A DNA stretch of 64,000 nucleotides from Bacillus sp. FJAT-50079 (GTDB lineage Bacteria > Bacillota > Bacilli > Bacillales > Bacillaceae_C): positions 512,116 to 576,115 of the forward strand of contig NZ_JAGYPD010000003.1 of NCBI RefSeq assembly GCF_018343515.1, in the 5' to 3' direction. The notes under the pieces are model-generated. The model saw nothing but the letters and a program-made list of their open reading frames with translations. It was not told the origin of the DNA and did not search any database. Position numbers and translations under genes: made by a program. How positions within the stretch are numbered: position 1 is the stretch's first letter; each line of letters begins with the position of its first letter. Of the stretch, positions 49,342-59,343 are shown piece after piece.

Positions 49342-50337
49342 ATGAGGAAGCTATTTTTAGCGGTACTATCGTTTGGATTATTAGCGACACCTTTTTTTAC
49401 AAATGCTCATGTGAAGTGGTTCACAGAGGTGGAGCCTGTAAAAGAATCAATTGAAAATATACTTTCCCCTTTATTTATATCATTAACCTTTCTTGCTGCA
49501 ATTGTATTGGCATTCCTTGCAATTTTAATACCGAAAACAACAGGGTGGGCGTTCATACAAAAAGCCGATGAGAAACTTTCGGGATTAAGAAAGTATTCAA
49601 AAACAATCTTGAAGTATGGAACAGCAATCGCATTAATTATTCAAATTTTAAGCGGAACTTTGTTTGCTCCAGAGTTTCATCTTCATAGCACGATCGTCAT
49701 CGTTTTCGTATGGGGTGTTATTGGCTGTCTATTGATCCCACATCCGATTGCAACAAAGATCGGTTCGGTTATTTTGCTTGGTTTATTTGTATATATTACG
49801 ATGCAAAATGGCATTTTCCACATGCTTGACTACGGTTTTTATGTAGCGATTATCGGTGTGTTGCTTGTAAGTAATACGAAGTGGGAAAATATTGGCTTTC
49901 CATTTTTATATTTAGGGACAGGCTTATCATTATGTTGGGTTGCAGTCGAAAAATGGGTATATCCGGGCATGTCATTAGATATTGTCGTTCATCATCATGT
50001 TCCGACATTTGGATTTGCTCCGGCCGTATTTATTGTCATGGCAGCATTCATCGAATTTGTTGTAGGTTATTTACTCGTCGTTGGTATTTTAAATCGAGTG
50101 TTAGGATTTGTCGTAACAGTTATCTTTATTTTAACAACGATGCTATTTGGCTTCACAGAAATTATTGGCCATTTTATGATTCATATCGTTTTAATTATTT
50201 TTATTATTGAAGGGGTATCTTTCTATAATCCTCCGATTAAAATGCATAACCGGGTGATGGACCAATTTATCTTTGTTTTTCTGAACTTTTTATTCGTCAT
50301 TTCAACATTCGTATTAATTTATTATCGTTTTGCATAA
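49342..50337 (+). CDS. DoxX-like multi-span membrane protein
   Basis: 331-residue protein with a signal-like start (MRKLFLAVLSFGLLATPFFTNA) followed by HVKWFTE, a short motif seen at the same place in DoxX-like membrane proteins, and about eight further membrane segments. The second half (PFLYLGTGLSLCWVAVEKWVYP, GFAPAVFIVMAAFIEFVVGYLL) resembles DoxX/DoxD. ATG 49342 follows AAGGAG. Function unknown; DoxX relatives take part in redox or thiol homeostasis. Confidence 0.7.
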   Translation: MRKLFLAVLSFGLLATPFFTNAHVKWFTEVEPVKESIENILSPLFISLTFLAAIVLAFLAILIPKTTGWAFIQKADEKLSGLRKYSKTILKYGTAIALIIQILSGTLFAPEFHLHSTIVIVFVWGVIGCLLIPHPIATKIGSVILLGLFVYITMQNGIFHMLDYGFYVAIIGVLLVSNTKWENIGFPFLYLGTGLSLCWVAVEKWVYPGMSLDIVVHHHVPTFGFAPAVFIVMAAFIEFVVGYLLVVGILNRVLGFVVTVIFILTTMLFGFTEIIGHFMIHIVLIIFIIEGVSFYNPPIKMHNRVMDQFIFVFLNFLFVISTFVLIYYRFA

Positions 50338-50338
50338 G

Positions 50339-50364
50339 CTGGCAATGTTTTTGCCAGTTTTTTT
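50339..50364 (+). terminator. Terminator after the DoxX-like gene
   Basis: CTGGCAA (50339-50345) and TTGCCAG (50351-50357), followed by a T-run. Confidence 0.8.
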
Positions 50365-50516
50365 ATTTAATAAAGTTTGGTGTGCAGTCATGAGAGTATT
50401 TACTTCCCACATTTTATGTATGTTATTTATTTCAACCTATACAGATTAATTTTTTTCTCTATTAAAGCAAATAAGGTAAAATGAAAAGAAAAGTTTAATG
50501 AGGATGTGATGCAATT

Positions 50517-52235
50517 TTGCTAAAACAATTAAAGCCATACACATTTCAAATTTCAATGGTTTTTATTTTAACGTTGGCTGGAATTATCCTTGAGCTATTA
50601 TTGCCAACGCTAATGGCGAATGTAGTCGATATTGGGATTATCAATGGGGATATGCCATACATATTAAAAACAGGCGGCTGGATGATTGTCTGTGCTCTAG
50701 CAGCAGTAGGGGTAACGATTGCTGTTTCATATTTTGCATCAAAAGTAGCTCTAGGCTTTGGCAGGGATATGAGGCGCAGTTTATTTACGCATGTGGAGGA
50801 TTTTTCGTTACAAGCTTTTGATAAAATTGGAACGGCTTCTTTGATTACTCGCTCAACGAATGATGTTAAGATCGTTCAAGATGTTCTTCATATGGTACTC
50901 CGAATGATGACAAGGGCGCCGCTGATGTTAGTTGGGGGAATCATTCTTGCTATTTCAAGAGATCCTAAATTATCTCTTGTTTTTCTAGGTGCCTTGCCTT
51001 TACTTACTTTATTAATCATTCTCATTTCTAGAAGAGCGATTCCGCTTTTTGGGGCATTACAAAAAAAGACAGACCGTTTAAACCTGCTCGTACGTGAAAG
51101 CCTAACGGGGATTCGTGTTGTTCGAGCGTTTAATCGCGTTGAATACGAAAAAAAGCGTTTTAATTTTGCAAATGAAGATTTTCGCGACACGGGGATAAAA
51201 GTAAATAAAATGATGGCGATGCTTTTTCCAGTGATGATCATTGTCATGAATTTTACGAATATCGCGATCGTTTGGTTTGGGGCGGTTCGGATTGATCAAG
51301 GATTAATGCAAGTAGGAAATTTAATGGCCTTTCTGCAATATGCGATGATGATTTTATTTTCATTAATCATGCTTTCGATGGGGTTCATTATGATCCCGCG
51401 CGCGCAAGCGTCTGTGAAAAGAATCAATGAAGTATTGCAAATGGAACGAGATATTAATGATCCGGAAAATCCGAAACAAGCAGATCAAATGCAAGCTGAT
51501 GTTGTGTTTGAGAATGTTACATTTCGTTATCGAGGTGCAGAAAAGCCTGTGTTAAAAAACATAACATTCCAAGCGAAACGCGGGGAAACGACGGCAATCA
51601 TTGGGAGTACCGGCTCTGGAAAGTCAACGCTCGTGAAGTTAATTCCACGATTTTATGATGTGGAAGAAGGAGCAATATTAGTTGATGGGGTCGATGTTAG
51701 AAAGATGACGCAAAAAGAGCTTCGACAAAAAATCGGTTATGTTCCACAAAAGGCCACGCTTTTTAGCGGTACAATCGCCGAAAATCTTCGTTACGGAAGG
51801 AAAAGCGCGACGAAGGAAGAAATGATGAATGCACTTGAAACAGCACAGGCAAGCGAGTTTGTAAGGGGAAAAGAAGAGGGGATAGAGGCGAATATCGACC
51901 AAGCTGGCGCAAACTTATCTGGTGGGCAAAAGCAAAGGCTTGCGATTGCCCGAGCCCTTATTAGAAAACCAGAAGTGTATATATTTGATGATAGTTTTTC
52001 AGCACTTGATTATAAGACTGATGCGCGATTAAGAATGGCTTTAAAGCGAGAAACCGGTCATTCGGCGATTATCATTGTTGCTCAACGAGTTAGTACTGTC
52101 ATGGATGCGGATCAAATTATTGTGCTTGATGAAGGTGAAATAGCTGGTATTGGCACACATGATGAACTGTTAAAAGAAAACCGCATTTATCAAGAAATCG
52201 TTTCATCCCAAGGTGAAGAGGAGGAGGGCGCATGA
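50517..52235 (+). CDS. Heterodimeric ABC exporter, subunit 1 (YfiB-like)
   Basis: 572-residue ABC half-exporter, six membrane segments then the ATPase domain with Walker A GSTGSGKST and signature LSGGQKQR. After Walker B (VYIFDDSFSALD) the catalytic Glu is replaced by Asp, so this subunit provides a degenerate site, as in heterodimeric exporters such as BmrCD, LmrCD and TM287/288. TTG 50517 gives the family start MLKQLKPY; its ribosome binding site (GAGG) is distant. It overlaps subunit 2 by four bases. Lengths match B. subtilis YfiB/YfiC. Cargo probably a drug or lipid; unknown. Confidence 0.87.
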   Translation: MLKQLKPYTFQISMVFILTLAGIILELLLPTLMANVVDIGIINGDMPYILKTGGWMIVCALAAVGVTIAVSYFASKVALGFGRDMRRSLFTHVEDFSLQAFDKIGTASLITRSTNDVKIVQDVLHMVLRMMTRAPLMLVGGIILAISRDPKLSLVFLGALPLLTLLIILISRRAIPLFGALQKKTDRLNLLVRESLTGIRVVRAFNRVEYEKKRFNFANEDFRDTGIKVNKMMAMLFPVMIIVMNFTNIAIVWFGAVRIDQGLMQVGNLMAFLQYAMMILFSLIMLSMGFIMIPRAQASVKRINEVLQMERDINDPENPKQADQMQADVVFENVTFRYRGAEKPVLKNITFQAKRGETTAIIGSTGSGKSTLVKLIPRFYDVEEGAILVDGVDVRKMTQKELRQKIGYVPQKATLFSGTIAENLRYGRKSATKEEMMNALETAQASEFVRGKEEGIEANIDQAGANLSGGQKQRLAIARALIRKPEVYIFDDSFSALDYKTDARLRMALKRETGHSAIIIVAQRVSTVMDADQIIVLDEGEIAGIGTHDELLKENRIYQEIVSSQGEEEEGA

Positions 52236-54067
52236 GTAAGCAAGGTAAGAATCAAGCAGGAAAAGGCGGAGGCATGAGCCATCCAGGAAGGATTCCCGGG
52301 GAAAAGCCAAAGGAATTCAAAAAAACATTATGGAGATTATTAGGCTATTTAAAGCCACGTAAATACCAACTCATCTTTGTTACGATTGCAGCTGTTTTCT
52401 CGACATTATTTAATGTGGTTAGTCCAAAGTTTCTAGGGGATGCGACAACATCAATATTTACGAGTGTGAAAAGCGGAACGGGCATTGATTTCACCTTTTT
52501 AGGCAGGCTCGTCCTGCTGTTAATCGGTTTATATGTCTTATCAGCCTTATTCTCCTATTTGCAGCAATACATTATGGCGGGAGTATCACAAAAAACGACT
52601 GCAGAACTACGGAAAGAAGTGAATGATAAATTAACAAAATTGCCATTGCGCTATTATGACCAGCATCCGCATGGCGATGTATTAAGCCGAGTCATCAATG
52701 ATATTGACAACATCAATAATTCGCTTCAACAAGCACTCTCGCAAATGATCACATCGGTGATTTCGATTATTGGAACGATCATCATGATGCTTATTATTAG
52801 TCCAATGTTGACGCTCGTCGTATTTATTACTTTTCCATTAAGTGCTTTAGTCATTCGCTATATTGCTTCTTTTTCACAAAAGCACTTTGTGAAGCAGCAA
52901 AAAGAGCTAGGTCATTTAAATGGACATATTGAAGAAACATTTTCAGGTCACCAAGTTGTAAAAGCGTTTGGTCGTGAAGAGTCTGCGATTGAATCCTTTG
53001 ATGAAATGAACGAGCGTTTATACGAATCTGGTTGGAAAGCACAGTTTATTTCGGGGATTATGATGCCGTTAATGACCTTTGTCGGAAATCTTGGCTTTGT
53101 CTTTGTCAGTATTGGCGGAGGTATTCTTGTATTAAATGGAAGTATTCGAATTGGTGATGTGCAAGCTTTCATTCAATATTCCCAGCAACTTTCTCAACCA
53201 ATGGCTCAAGCCGCGGGGATTGCAAATATGATTCAAACAGCTCTTGCATCTGCGGAACGTATCTTTGCTGTTTTAGATGAAGAGGAAGAAAGGCAAGAAA
53301 CGCCGGCGCCTGTTGATTTACAACGACTTACGGGGAATATTATGTTTGAACATGTTCGTTTCGGATATGAGCAGGAAAAACCGATTATTAAAGATTTTAA
53401 TTTGGATGTAAAATCAGGCCAAACAATCGCGATCGTTGGACCAACAGGAGCAGGGAAAACGACGATTATCAATTTATTAATGAAGTTTTACGAGATAGAC
53501 AGCGGTCAAATTAAAGTTGATGGAAAAAGTTTAGCAGAGTTATCCCGTGAACAAGTTCGCTCTTTGTTTGCGATGGTTCTTCAGGATACATGGCTATTTA
53601 GTGGAACGATTCGCGAGAATATCGCATATGGACGCGATGATGCCACTGAGGAAGAAATCATTAGAGCTTCCAAAAGTGCCTTTGCTGATGAGTTTATTCG
53701 GACGATGCCTGACGGGTATGATACACAATTAGGTGAAGATGCAGCAAATATTTCCCAAGGTCAAAGACAGCTTATTACAATTGCCAGAGCGATTTTAGCT
53801 GATCCTAAAATATTAATTCTTGATGAAGCGACAAGCAGTGTCGATACGAGAACGGAAATGAATATCCAGCGTGCGATGAATCGCCTTATGAAAGGGAGAA
53901 CAAGCTTTGTGATTGCCCATAGACTTTCGACTATTCGCGATGCCGATGTCATATTGGTCATGAATGAGGGGGATATAATTGAAAAAGGCTCACATGACGA
54001 ATTGATCTCTAAAAACGGATTTTATGCAGATTTGTATAAAAGTCAATTTGCAGCGGATGTAGGTTAA
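52232..54067 (+). CDS. Heterodimeric ABC exporter, subunit 2 (YfiC-like)
   Basis: 611-residue partner of the preceding gene. A Gly/Lys-rich N-terminal tail (about 30 residues) is followed by six membrane segments and an ATPase domain with Walker A GPTGAGKTT, signature ISQGQRQL (altered from LSGGQ) and Walker B LILDEATSSVD with the catalytic Glu. The complementary defects in the two subunits leave one canonical and one degenerate ATP site, the rule for heterodimeric exporters. ATG 52232 follows GAGGAGG and overlaps the stop of subunit 1. Confidence 0.9.
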   Translation: MSKQGKNQAGKGGGMSHPGRIPGEKPKEFKKTLWRLLGYLKPRKYQLIFVTIAAVFSTLFNVVSPKFLGDATTSIFTSVKSGTGIDFTFLGRLVLLLIGLYVLSALFSYLQQYIMAGVSQKTTAELRKEVNDKLTKLPLRYYDQHPHGDVLSRVINDIDNINNSLQQALSQMITSVISIIGTIIMMLIISPMLTLVVFITFPLSALVIRYIASFSQKHFVKQQKELGHLNGHIEETFSGHQVVKAFGREESAIESFDEMNERLYESGWKAQFISGIMMPLMTFVGNLGFVFVSIGGGILVLNGSIRIGDVQAFIQYSQQLSQPMAQAAGIANMIQTALASAERIFAVLDEEEERQETPAPVDLQRLTGNIMFEHVRFGYEQEKPIIKDFNLDVKSGQTIAIVGPTGAGKTTIINLLMKFYEIDSGQIKVDGKSLAELSREQVRSLFAMVLQDTWLFSGTIRENIAYGRDDATEEEIIRASKSAFADEFIRTMPDGYDTQLGEDAANISQGQRQLITIARAILADPKILILDEATSSVDTRTEMNIQRAMNRLMKGRTSFVIAHRLSTIRDADVILVMNEGDIIEKGSHDELISKNGFYADLYKSQFAADVG

Positions 54068-54111
54068 CGGGAAAAAGTGAGGTTTATAACTCGAATAAAG
54101 GGGGAAACATA

Positions 54112-54150
54112 ATGGTACTAATACAAATGGGGGAATGCCATTATGATTGA
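54112..54150 (+). CDS. Possible 12-codon upstream ORF
   Basis: ATG 54112 with a good AAAGGGGG site encodes MVLIQMGECHYD and ends at TGA 54150, overlapping the start of the next gene by eight bases. It could couple translation of that gene or be chance. Confidence 0.3.
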   Translation: MVLIQMGECHYD

Positions 54151-54361
54151 AGAATTTGAAGTGAAAAAAGAAGTGTTTGAAAATTTACCCCATGGTTTGA
54201 CTCATTTTGAGATTTCTTTGGACGGAAAAAGCTATGAAGGTCATTATAGAAATGGTGATGTAAATTGGTTTCATCCACATCCCCTTCAAGAGAATCACGA
54301 AATTCCGATTGAGGAAATCGAGGAGCAAGTCCGCGAAATTATTATAAAACATATTCATTAG
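54143..54361 (+). CDS. Small cytoplasmic protein, YheE/DUF5342-like
   Basis: 72-residue soluble protein with aromatic and acidic residues (EFEVKKEVFENLPHGLTHFE, YEGHYRNGDVNWFHPHP, EIEEQVREIIIKHIH). The length and the pattern F-Y-G-x-Y-x-x-x-G-x-(I/V)-x-W resemble B. subtilis YheE, a protein of unknown function; this assignment is tentative. The ATG follows GGGGG at fair spacing. A 12-codon frame with its own binding site overlaps the start. Confidence 0.6.
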   Translation: MIEEFEVKKEVFENLPHGLTHFEISLDGKSYEGHYRNGDVNWFHPHPLQENHEIPIEEIEEQVREIIIKHIH

Positions 54362-54383
54362 AGGTTGATCAATTCAATAAAAT

Positions 54384-54424
54384 AAAGCGGGTGAAGTAAA
54401 CATCATTGTTCTTCACCCGCTTTT
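54384..54424. terminator. Bidirectional terminator between convergent genes
   Basis: AAAGCGGGTGAAG (54384-54396) and CTTCACCCGCTTT (54411-54423) form a perfect 13-bp stem. T-runs flank it on both strands, so it serves both the small plus-strand gene and the minus-strand urea transporter. Confidence 0.85.
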
Positions 54425-54465
54425 CTCTTTTGTTCAATCCTTGCTCGGCAAAGTAGCTATTTGTA

Positions 54466-55407
54466 TTAAAAATTACGCAATACTTTTCTTGAACCGATGA
54501 ATAACCAAGTACATAAGACAAATGGTAAAGTAAGCGGCGGAAGTCCAAAAGGCAGCAGCCATGTATCGACACTTGCTGTTACGAGTACACTCGCCATTGC
54601 AGCAAGTGTGCCGGCAAATGGAAATTTGCGCTGGCGAACGTTATATACCGACCCAATTGCAATCATCGTCAGGACAGCATTATAACTATACAGCCCTAAA
54701 TTGAGCAACTTAAAATCTGCGCCAAGTAAATAGGCAACGAGCCAAGAAACGGCGGTCGCAAATAATGTATAGACACCATATTTCCACCCTGCCCAAAACA
54801 CAGCAATTAATATGAAAACCCCAGACCAAAAAACATCAATTAAAAAAACTTCTGCTACTCCTTTGATTAGCCCCCTGAATAATTGTGGGGTTCCCTCAAT
54901 ATCTAAAACCCATTGTGACAATGATTGTGGGACGAGATCAGAGCTTAGTTGAAAAGCGGTAAAACGATACGCTGAAAGTAATAAAAACCATGTCAGAATT
55001 ATAAACGGAAAGGTTAGTACAGGATAAGCAAACTTTTTTGCGGCATGCATGAAAGCAGCGGTTAAGAGAGCTGCTACGGCTGCACCTGCCATTGCAATCA
55101 CCCAGCGAAGGCTTCCTTCCATAAAGATCATTATAGCAATTCCTGTGAGTACGGAGTTAAAGCCAAATAGTCCTTGGTGAACTTGTTTCTTATCTGCTCC
55201 CCCGAAGTCGGCAACTAAAGTACCAATTGCTGATGCAATAAAAGCGATTAGTCCGAGGGACGGTGAAGCAATAGAAAGTCCAAGTAAAATAATCAGTCCT
55301 GATACCGGATTTTCGAGCAGGATAACTTGAGATACTCCATTTAGCGTTGCGGGTATAAGCGATAAATAGTGATTGCTGTTAAAAAACTTATCCAATTTAT
55401 ATTGCAA
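54466..55407 (-). CDS. Urea transporter (UT/SLC14 family)
   Basis: 313-residue membrane channel with two homologous halves of about five segments each. GLFGFNSVLTGIAI in the first half and LGLYSYNAVLTMIAI in the second are the paired signature loops that line the urea filter; GVSQVILLENPVSGLIILLG near residue 25 is also typical. The likely start is TTG 55407, 9 bases after AAGGAG; the frame extends 14 codons upstream (ATG 55449) across that site. It is transcribed divergently from ureABCEFGD, so urea entry and breakdown are encoded side by side. Many Bacillus urease loci lack a UT gene. Confidence 0.9.
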   Translation of the reverse strand: MQYKLDKFFNSNHYLSLIPATLNGVSQVILLENPVSGLIILLGLSIASPSLGLIAFIASAIGTLVADFGGADKKQVHQGLFGFNSVLTGIAIMIFMEGSLRWVIAMAGAAVAALLTAAFMHAAKKFAYPVLTFPFIILTWFLLLSAYRFTAFQLSSDLVPQSLSQWVLDIEGTPQLFRGLIKGVAEVFLIDVFWSGVFILIAVFWAGWKYGVYTLFATAVSWLVAYLLGADFKLLNLGLYSYNAVLTMIAIGSVYNVRQRKFPFAGTLAAMASVLVTASVDTWLLPFGLPPLTLPFVLCTWLFIGSRKVLRNF

Positions 55408-55828
55408 GTGAAACCTCTCCTTAGATTGGAATTCAACTTTAATCGTCATTTTTTTCCTATTCCCTAATTATGTTACCTTTAATTCATCATTAGGACAATA
55501 TTAAGATTGAAGCATGTAAAAAACAATGCCTAAACCTTGACAGGATGCATTTTCGGTATTAAAAATAGAGATAGAAGGACGAGTTATTATTCTACCATAG
55601 TTAATTCAATAATCCATATAGATTATTGAAATTCCGAAATGATGTAACATTGGTTTATTTTTCAAAAACGAGGGAAAACTGATACTTATCTTTCCAATAC
55701 GCTTTTTGAAAAAATAACTCTCCCAAACAAACGATGCAAATGTCGGGATAGAAGACATTTAGCTTTTCACGTTTGTGAATTGAGAAAAAATGGCATTAAT
55801 GTCATATTTTGAATAGGAGGAAAGAAGG
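55408..55828. promoter_or_regulatory. Divergent urea transporter-urease control region
   Basis: About 420 bases. On the plus strand TTGACA (55537-55542), 17-base spacer, TAAAAA (55560-55565) is the best promoter, giving a urease leader of about 255 bases. Within that leader lie a perfect inverted repeat, TTCAATAATC and GATTATTGAA (55605-55630, 6-base centre, no T-run), and a near-perfect palindrome ATGGCATTAATGTCAT (55790-55805) 24 bases before ureA. I looked for GlnR/TnrA sites (TGTNA-N7-TNACA) and found no good one. Confidence 0.5.
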
Positions 55829-56131
55829 ATGCATCTATTACCGCGTGAGCAAGAGAAATTAATGATCGTCGTTGCTGCAGATTTAGCAAGGCGGCGTAGG
55901 GAAAGGGGATTGAAGCTGAATCATCCGGAATCCGTTGCATTAATTACATATGAATTACTGGAAGGTGCAAGAGATGGCAAGTCTGTTGCAGAATTAATGC
56001 AATACGGGGCGACGATCTTATCAGCTGAAGATGTCATGGAAGGCGTCCCTGAAATGATTGACGATATTCAAGTGGAAGCTACATTTCCAGATGGTGTAAA
56101 GCTTGTCACTGTTCATAACCCAATAAGATAG
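55829..56131 (+). CDS. ureA: Urease gamma subunit
   Basis: Smallest structural subunit of the nickel urease, 100 residues, the standard length. It begins [13 protein letters not shown] and contains [15 protein letters not shown] and the C-terminal [24 protein letters not shown], all diagnostic. AGGAGGAAAGAAGG precedes the ATG. It is first in the ureABCEFGD operon, with ureB 13 bases downstream. The window has no nickel importer, which must be elsewhere. Confidence 0.98.
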   Translation: MHLLPREQEKLMIVVAADLARRRRERGLKLNHPESVALITYELLEGARDGKSVAELMQYGATILSAEDVMEGVPEMIDDIQVEATFPDGVKLVTVHNPIR

Positions 56132-56144
56132 AACGGAGGAAACG

Positions 56145-56474
56145 ATGAGAATGATACCAGGAGAATATATATTGTTAGATGAAGATATTATCTGCAATGA
56201 AGGAAAAGAAACGAAGAAAATTCAAGTTGTCAATAAAGGAGATCGGCCAATTCAAGTTGGCTCCCATTTTCACTTTTATGAAGTAAATGAAGCACTTGAA
56301 TTTAATCGAGACGAAACATTTGGCTTTCGTTTAAACGTTCCAGCAGGTGCTGCTTTCCGTTTTGAGCCGGGTGATCCGAAGGAAGTGGAGCTTGTCGCCC
56401 TAGGTGGAGAGCGCAAGGTTTATGGATTAAACGAGAAAACAGAAGGTTCGGTTGACGGGAGGAACAATTTATGA
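56145..56474 (+). CDS. ureB: Urease beta subunit
   Basis: 109-residue structural subunit. It starts MIPGEYIL after two residues and has the [12 protein letters not shown] and [13 protein letters not shown] motifs of the beta-sandwich. It overlaps ureC by four bases (ATGA), coupling translation. Three separate subunits, gamma, beta and alpha, are typical for Bacillaceae urease. Confidence 0.98.
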   Translation: MRMIPGEYILLDEDIICNEGKETKKIQVVNKGDRPIQVGSHFHFYEVNEALEFNRDETFGFRLNVPAGAAFRFEPGDPKEVELVALGGERKVYGLNEKTEGSVDGRNNL

Positions 56475-58183
56475 GTTTTCGTATGACAAGAAAGCAGTAC
56501 ACAGATATGTATGGACCGACGAAAGGCGATGCCGTTCGTTTAGCTGATACAAATTTGTTTATTGAAATTGAAGAAGATCGTACGTTATATGGTGAAGAAG
56601 TTGTGTTCGGTGGCGGAAAAGTTATCCGCGAAGGGATGGGACAGCACCCGTTAGCGGTTCGTGGAGAAGATATTCCTGACTTAGTCATTACAAACATTAT
56701 TATTTTAGATTATACAGGGATTTATAAAGCGGATCTTGCCATTAGGGATGGGAAGATTTTTAAAATTGGTAAAGCGGGAAATCCTTTAATCCAAGACAAT
56801 GTTGACATCGTCATTGGGGCAGCTACGGAAGTGATTGCCGGAGAAGGAAAGATCGTGACGGCTGGTGCGATTGATACACACGTTCACTTTATTAATCCGG
56901 ACCAAGTTGAAACGGCTTTAACAGCTGGTACGACAACATTAATCGGTGGTGGAACCGGTCCAGCGGAAGGATCAAAAGCGACGACAGTTACACCAGGGCC
57001 AGCGAATATTCATCGCATGTTAGAAGCGGTAGAAGGGCTACCAATTAATGTTGGTTTACTCGGTAAAGGACATGCAGCTTCAGAGGAGCCACTTGCTGAG
57101 CAAATTGAAGCGGGTGTTATCGGCTTAAAAGTACATGAGGATTGGGGAGCAACTTTTTCCTCCATTGATAACTCATTAAAAGTTGCTGATAAGTACGATG
57201 TTCAAGTTGCTTTACACGCCGACACATTAAACGAGGGTGGCTTCGTTGAAAATACAGTAGCCGCATTTAAAGACCGCGTCATTCACTCATTTCATACAGA
57301 AGGTGCTGGGGGTGGACATGCTCCTGACATTATTAAAGTTGCGAGCTACTTGAATGTTCTCCCAGCTTCGACAAACCCTACACTACCATTTACAGTTAAT
57401 ACAATCGATGAACATTTAGATATGCTAATGGTTTGTCACCATTTAAATCCAGACATTCCAGAAGATGTTGCATTCGCCGATTCAAGAATTCGAGAAGAAA
57501 CGATTGCTGCTGAAGATATTCTCCAAGATATGGGGATTTTCAGTATTACAAGCTCAGATGCGCAAGCAATGGGACGGGTTGGAGAAGTAACCATTCGTAC
57601 ATGGCAAGTGGCAGATAAGATGAAGAAGCAACGTGGAAAACTAGAAGGCGACAATGGAGTCGGTGATAATAACCGCGTAAAAAGATATGTGGCAAAATAT
57701 ACAATTAATCCGGCAATTGCCCACGGAATTGGCGATTACATCGGTTCAATTGAAGAAGGAAAATATGCGGACCTCGTCATTTGGAGCCCGAAATTTTTTG
57801 GCGTGAAGCCAGATATGATCTTAAAATGTGGAATGGTTGTTAATAGCATCATGGGTGACCCAAATGCATCAATTCCGACACCACAGCCATATATTTATCG
57901 CCCAATGTATGCAGCGACAGGAAAGGCATTGCCTAAACATTCGATCACGTTCGTTTCGAAGGCTGCGTATGACAATGGAGTGAAAGAAAAGCTTGGTCTT
58001 GAAAAGATCATTCTACCAGTGCACGGCATTCGTAATTTAACGAAAAAAGATATGAAGCTCAATGCTGAAACCCCGGAAATTACCGTTGATCCACAAACAT
58101 ATGAAGTAAAAGTAAACGGTGAACATTTAACTTGCGAGCCAGTGGAAGTCGTTCCAATGGCACAACGATACTTTTTATTTTGA
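56471..58183 (+). CDS. ureC: Urease alpha subunit (catalytic)
   Basis: 570 residues, the same length as Sporosarcina pasteurii UreC, and active-site numbering matches exactly: nickel ligands His137 and His139 (THVHF), carbamylated Lys220 (GLKVHED), His249 (ALHAD), His275 (SFHTEG) and Asp363 (SSDAQAMGR), plus the mobile-flap His323 (CHHLNP). Hydrolyses urea to ammonia and carbamate in the cytoplasm. It starts within the ureB stop; ureE follows 11 bases later. Confidence 0.99.
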   Translation: MSFRMTRKQYTDMYGPTKGDAVRLADTNLFIEIEEDRTLYGEEVVFGGGKVIREGMGQHPLAVRGEDIPDLVITNIIILDYTGIYKADLAIRDGKIFKIGKAGNPLIQDNVDIVIGAATEVIAGEGKIVTAGAIDTHVHFINPDQVETALTAGTTTLIGGGTGPAEGSKATTVTPGPANIHRMLEAVEGLPINVGLLGKGHAASEEPLAEQIEAGVIGLKVHEDWGATFSSIDNSLKVADKYDVQVALHADTLNEGGFVENTVAAFKDRVIHSFHTEGAGGGHAPDIIKVASYLNVLPASTNPTLPFTVNTIDEHLDMLMVCHHLNPDIPEDVAFADSRIREETIAAEDILQDMGIFSITSSDAQAMGRVGEVTIRTWQVADKMKKQRGKLEGDNGVGDNNRVKRYVAKYTINPAIAHGIGDYIGSIEEGKYADLVIWSPKFFGVKPDMILKCGMVVNSIMGDPNASIPTPQPYIYRPMYAATGKALPKHSITFVSKAAYDNGVKEKLGLEKIILPVHGIRNLTKKDMKLNAETPEITVDPQTYEVKVNGEHLTCEPVEVVPMAQRYFLF

Positions 58184-58194
58184 GGTGAATATAT

Positions 58195-58650
58195 TTGATT
58201 ATAGATCATGTCATTACACATATTGATGAAATCGATCAAAACGAGCTTGCGAAATATCATAAAGAAAAAGTGTATTTGGAAAGCAGTGATCTCGTTAAAA
58301 GAATTCAAAGAGTGACAACAGACCATGGAAAAGAGCTCGGCATTCGCTTAAAAGAAGCACGTGATTTAGTGGCAGGCGATGTTTTATACATGGATGATCA
58401 TAATATGATCATCGTTGATGTGATGCCTGATGATTTATTAATTATTAAACCGCGCTCGATTCAAGAAATGGGAAATATCGCCCATCAGCTCGGTAATCGC
58501 CATTTACCTGCCCAGTTTGAAGGTGACGAGATGTTCGTTCAATATGACTATTTAGTAGAGGAATTGCTTCAAGAGCTCGCTATCCCTTTTGAACGAGAAA
58601 AAAGGAAAGTAAAGCAAGCTTTCCGTCATATTGGTCATAGCCATGGATAA
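58195..58650 (+). CDS. ureE: Urease accessory protein UreE (nickel chaperone)
   Basis: 151-residue metallochaperone that delivers Ni(II) to the UreDFG complex. The start is TTG 58195 after GAGGTG. N-terminal peptide-binding domain and C-terminal metal-binding domain are recognisable ([23 protein letters not shown]). The tail HIGHSHG is short; some UreE proteins end in long His-rich tails. It overlaps ureF by eight bases. Confidence 0.95.
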   Translation: MIIDHVITHIDEIDQNELAKYHKEKVYLESSDLVKRIQRVTTDHGKELGIRLKEARDLVAGDVLYMDDHNMIIVDVMPDDLLIIKPRSIQEMGNIAHQLGNRHLPAQFEGDEMFVQYDYLVEELLQELAIPFEREKRKVKQAFRHIGHSHG

Positions 58651-59329
58651 TTATTTACTCGCTTTGTTTCAACTTACGGATTCCCAACTTCCAACTGGGG
58701 CGTTTAGCCATTCATTCGGCTTGGAAACGTATATTCAGGAAGAAAAAGTGGAAGATCCGGAAACGTTTAAAGCGTGGCTAAATGTTTATTTGGATGAACA
58801 GTTGAAATATACGGACGGTCTAGTGAGCCGTCTCGTATATGAGGCGATGGAGCATGAAGCAACGGAAGAAATATGGAAGCTTGATCGATTAATCACCGTG
58901 CAAAATCTGCCGCGTGAAGTGAGAGAAGGAACATACAAAATGGGAGAGCGGATGTTAAGCTTAGCTTTATCACTTTATGACTTCCCAATCCTTTCCACGT
59001 ACAAACAGCGGATCGAACAAGAGCAATCATTTGGACATCCAGCGATCGTATTTACGATGATTGCTTTTTGCTTAGAAGTCCCTAAACAAAGTGCCATTTC
59101 CGCATACTTGTATTCTTGCATATCTGGCATTGTGCAAAATGCTGTAAGAGGCATCCCTTTAGGACAAACGGCAGGACAGAAAATGTTAAGGGATATTCAA
59201 CCATGGATCATGGAAACAACGAAGAAAACAGAAACATTAACGATCGATGATTTTGGTGTGACAGCACCGGGAATCGAAATTTCTCAAATGAAACACGAAC
59301 GACTTACGATTCGAATTTTTATGTCATGA
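58643..59329 (+). CDS. ureF: Urease accessory protein UreF
   Basis: 228-residue scaffold that links UreD and UreG during nickel insertion. It begins [28 protein letters not shown], the conserved UreF start, and carries [13 protein letters not shown]. The ATG at 58643 lies inside ureE and lacks a good binding site, so translation depends on read-through coupling from ureE. It ends at 59329, 14 bases before ureG. Confidence 0.96.
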   Translation: MDNYLLALFQLTDSQLPTGAFSHSFGLETYIQEEKVEDPETFKAWLNVYLDEQLKYTDGLVSRLVYEAMEHEATEEIWKLDRLITVQNLPREVREGTYKMGERMLSLALSLYDFPILSTYKQRIEQEQSFGHPAIVFTMIAFCLEVPKQSAISAYLYSCISGIVQNAVRGIPLGQTAGQKMLRDIQPWIMETTKKTETLTIDDFGVTAPGIEISQMKHERLTIRIFMS

Positions 59330-59343
59330 AAGGACGTGCTTAT

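Noticed and set aside
55450-55828. GlnR/TnrA site in front of the urease operon
   Set aside because: TGTTACCTTTAATTCAT and TGTAACATTGGTTTATT were tested against TGTNA-N7-TNACA; the right halves do not match.
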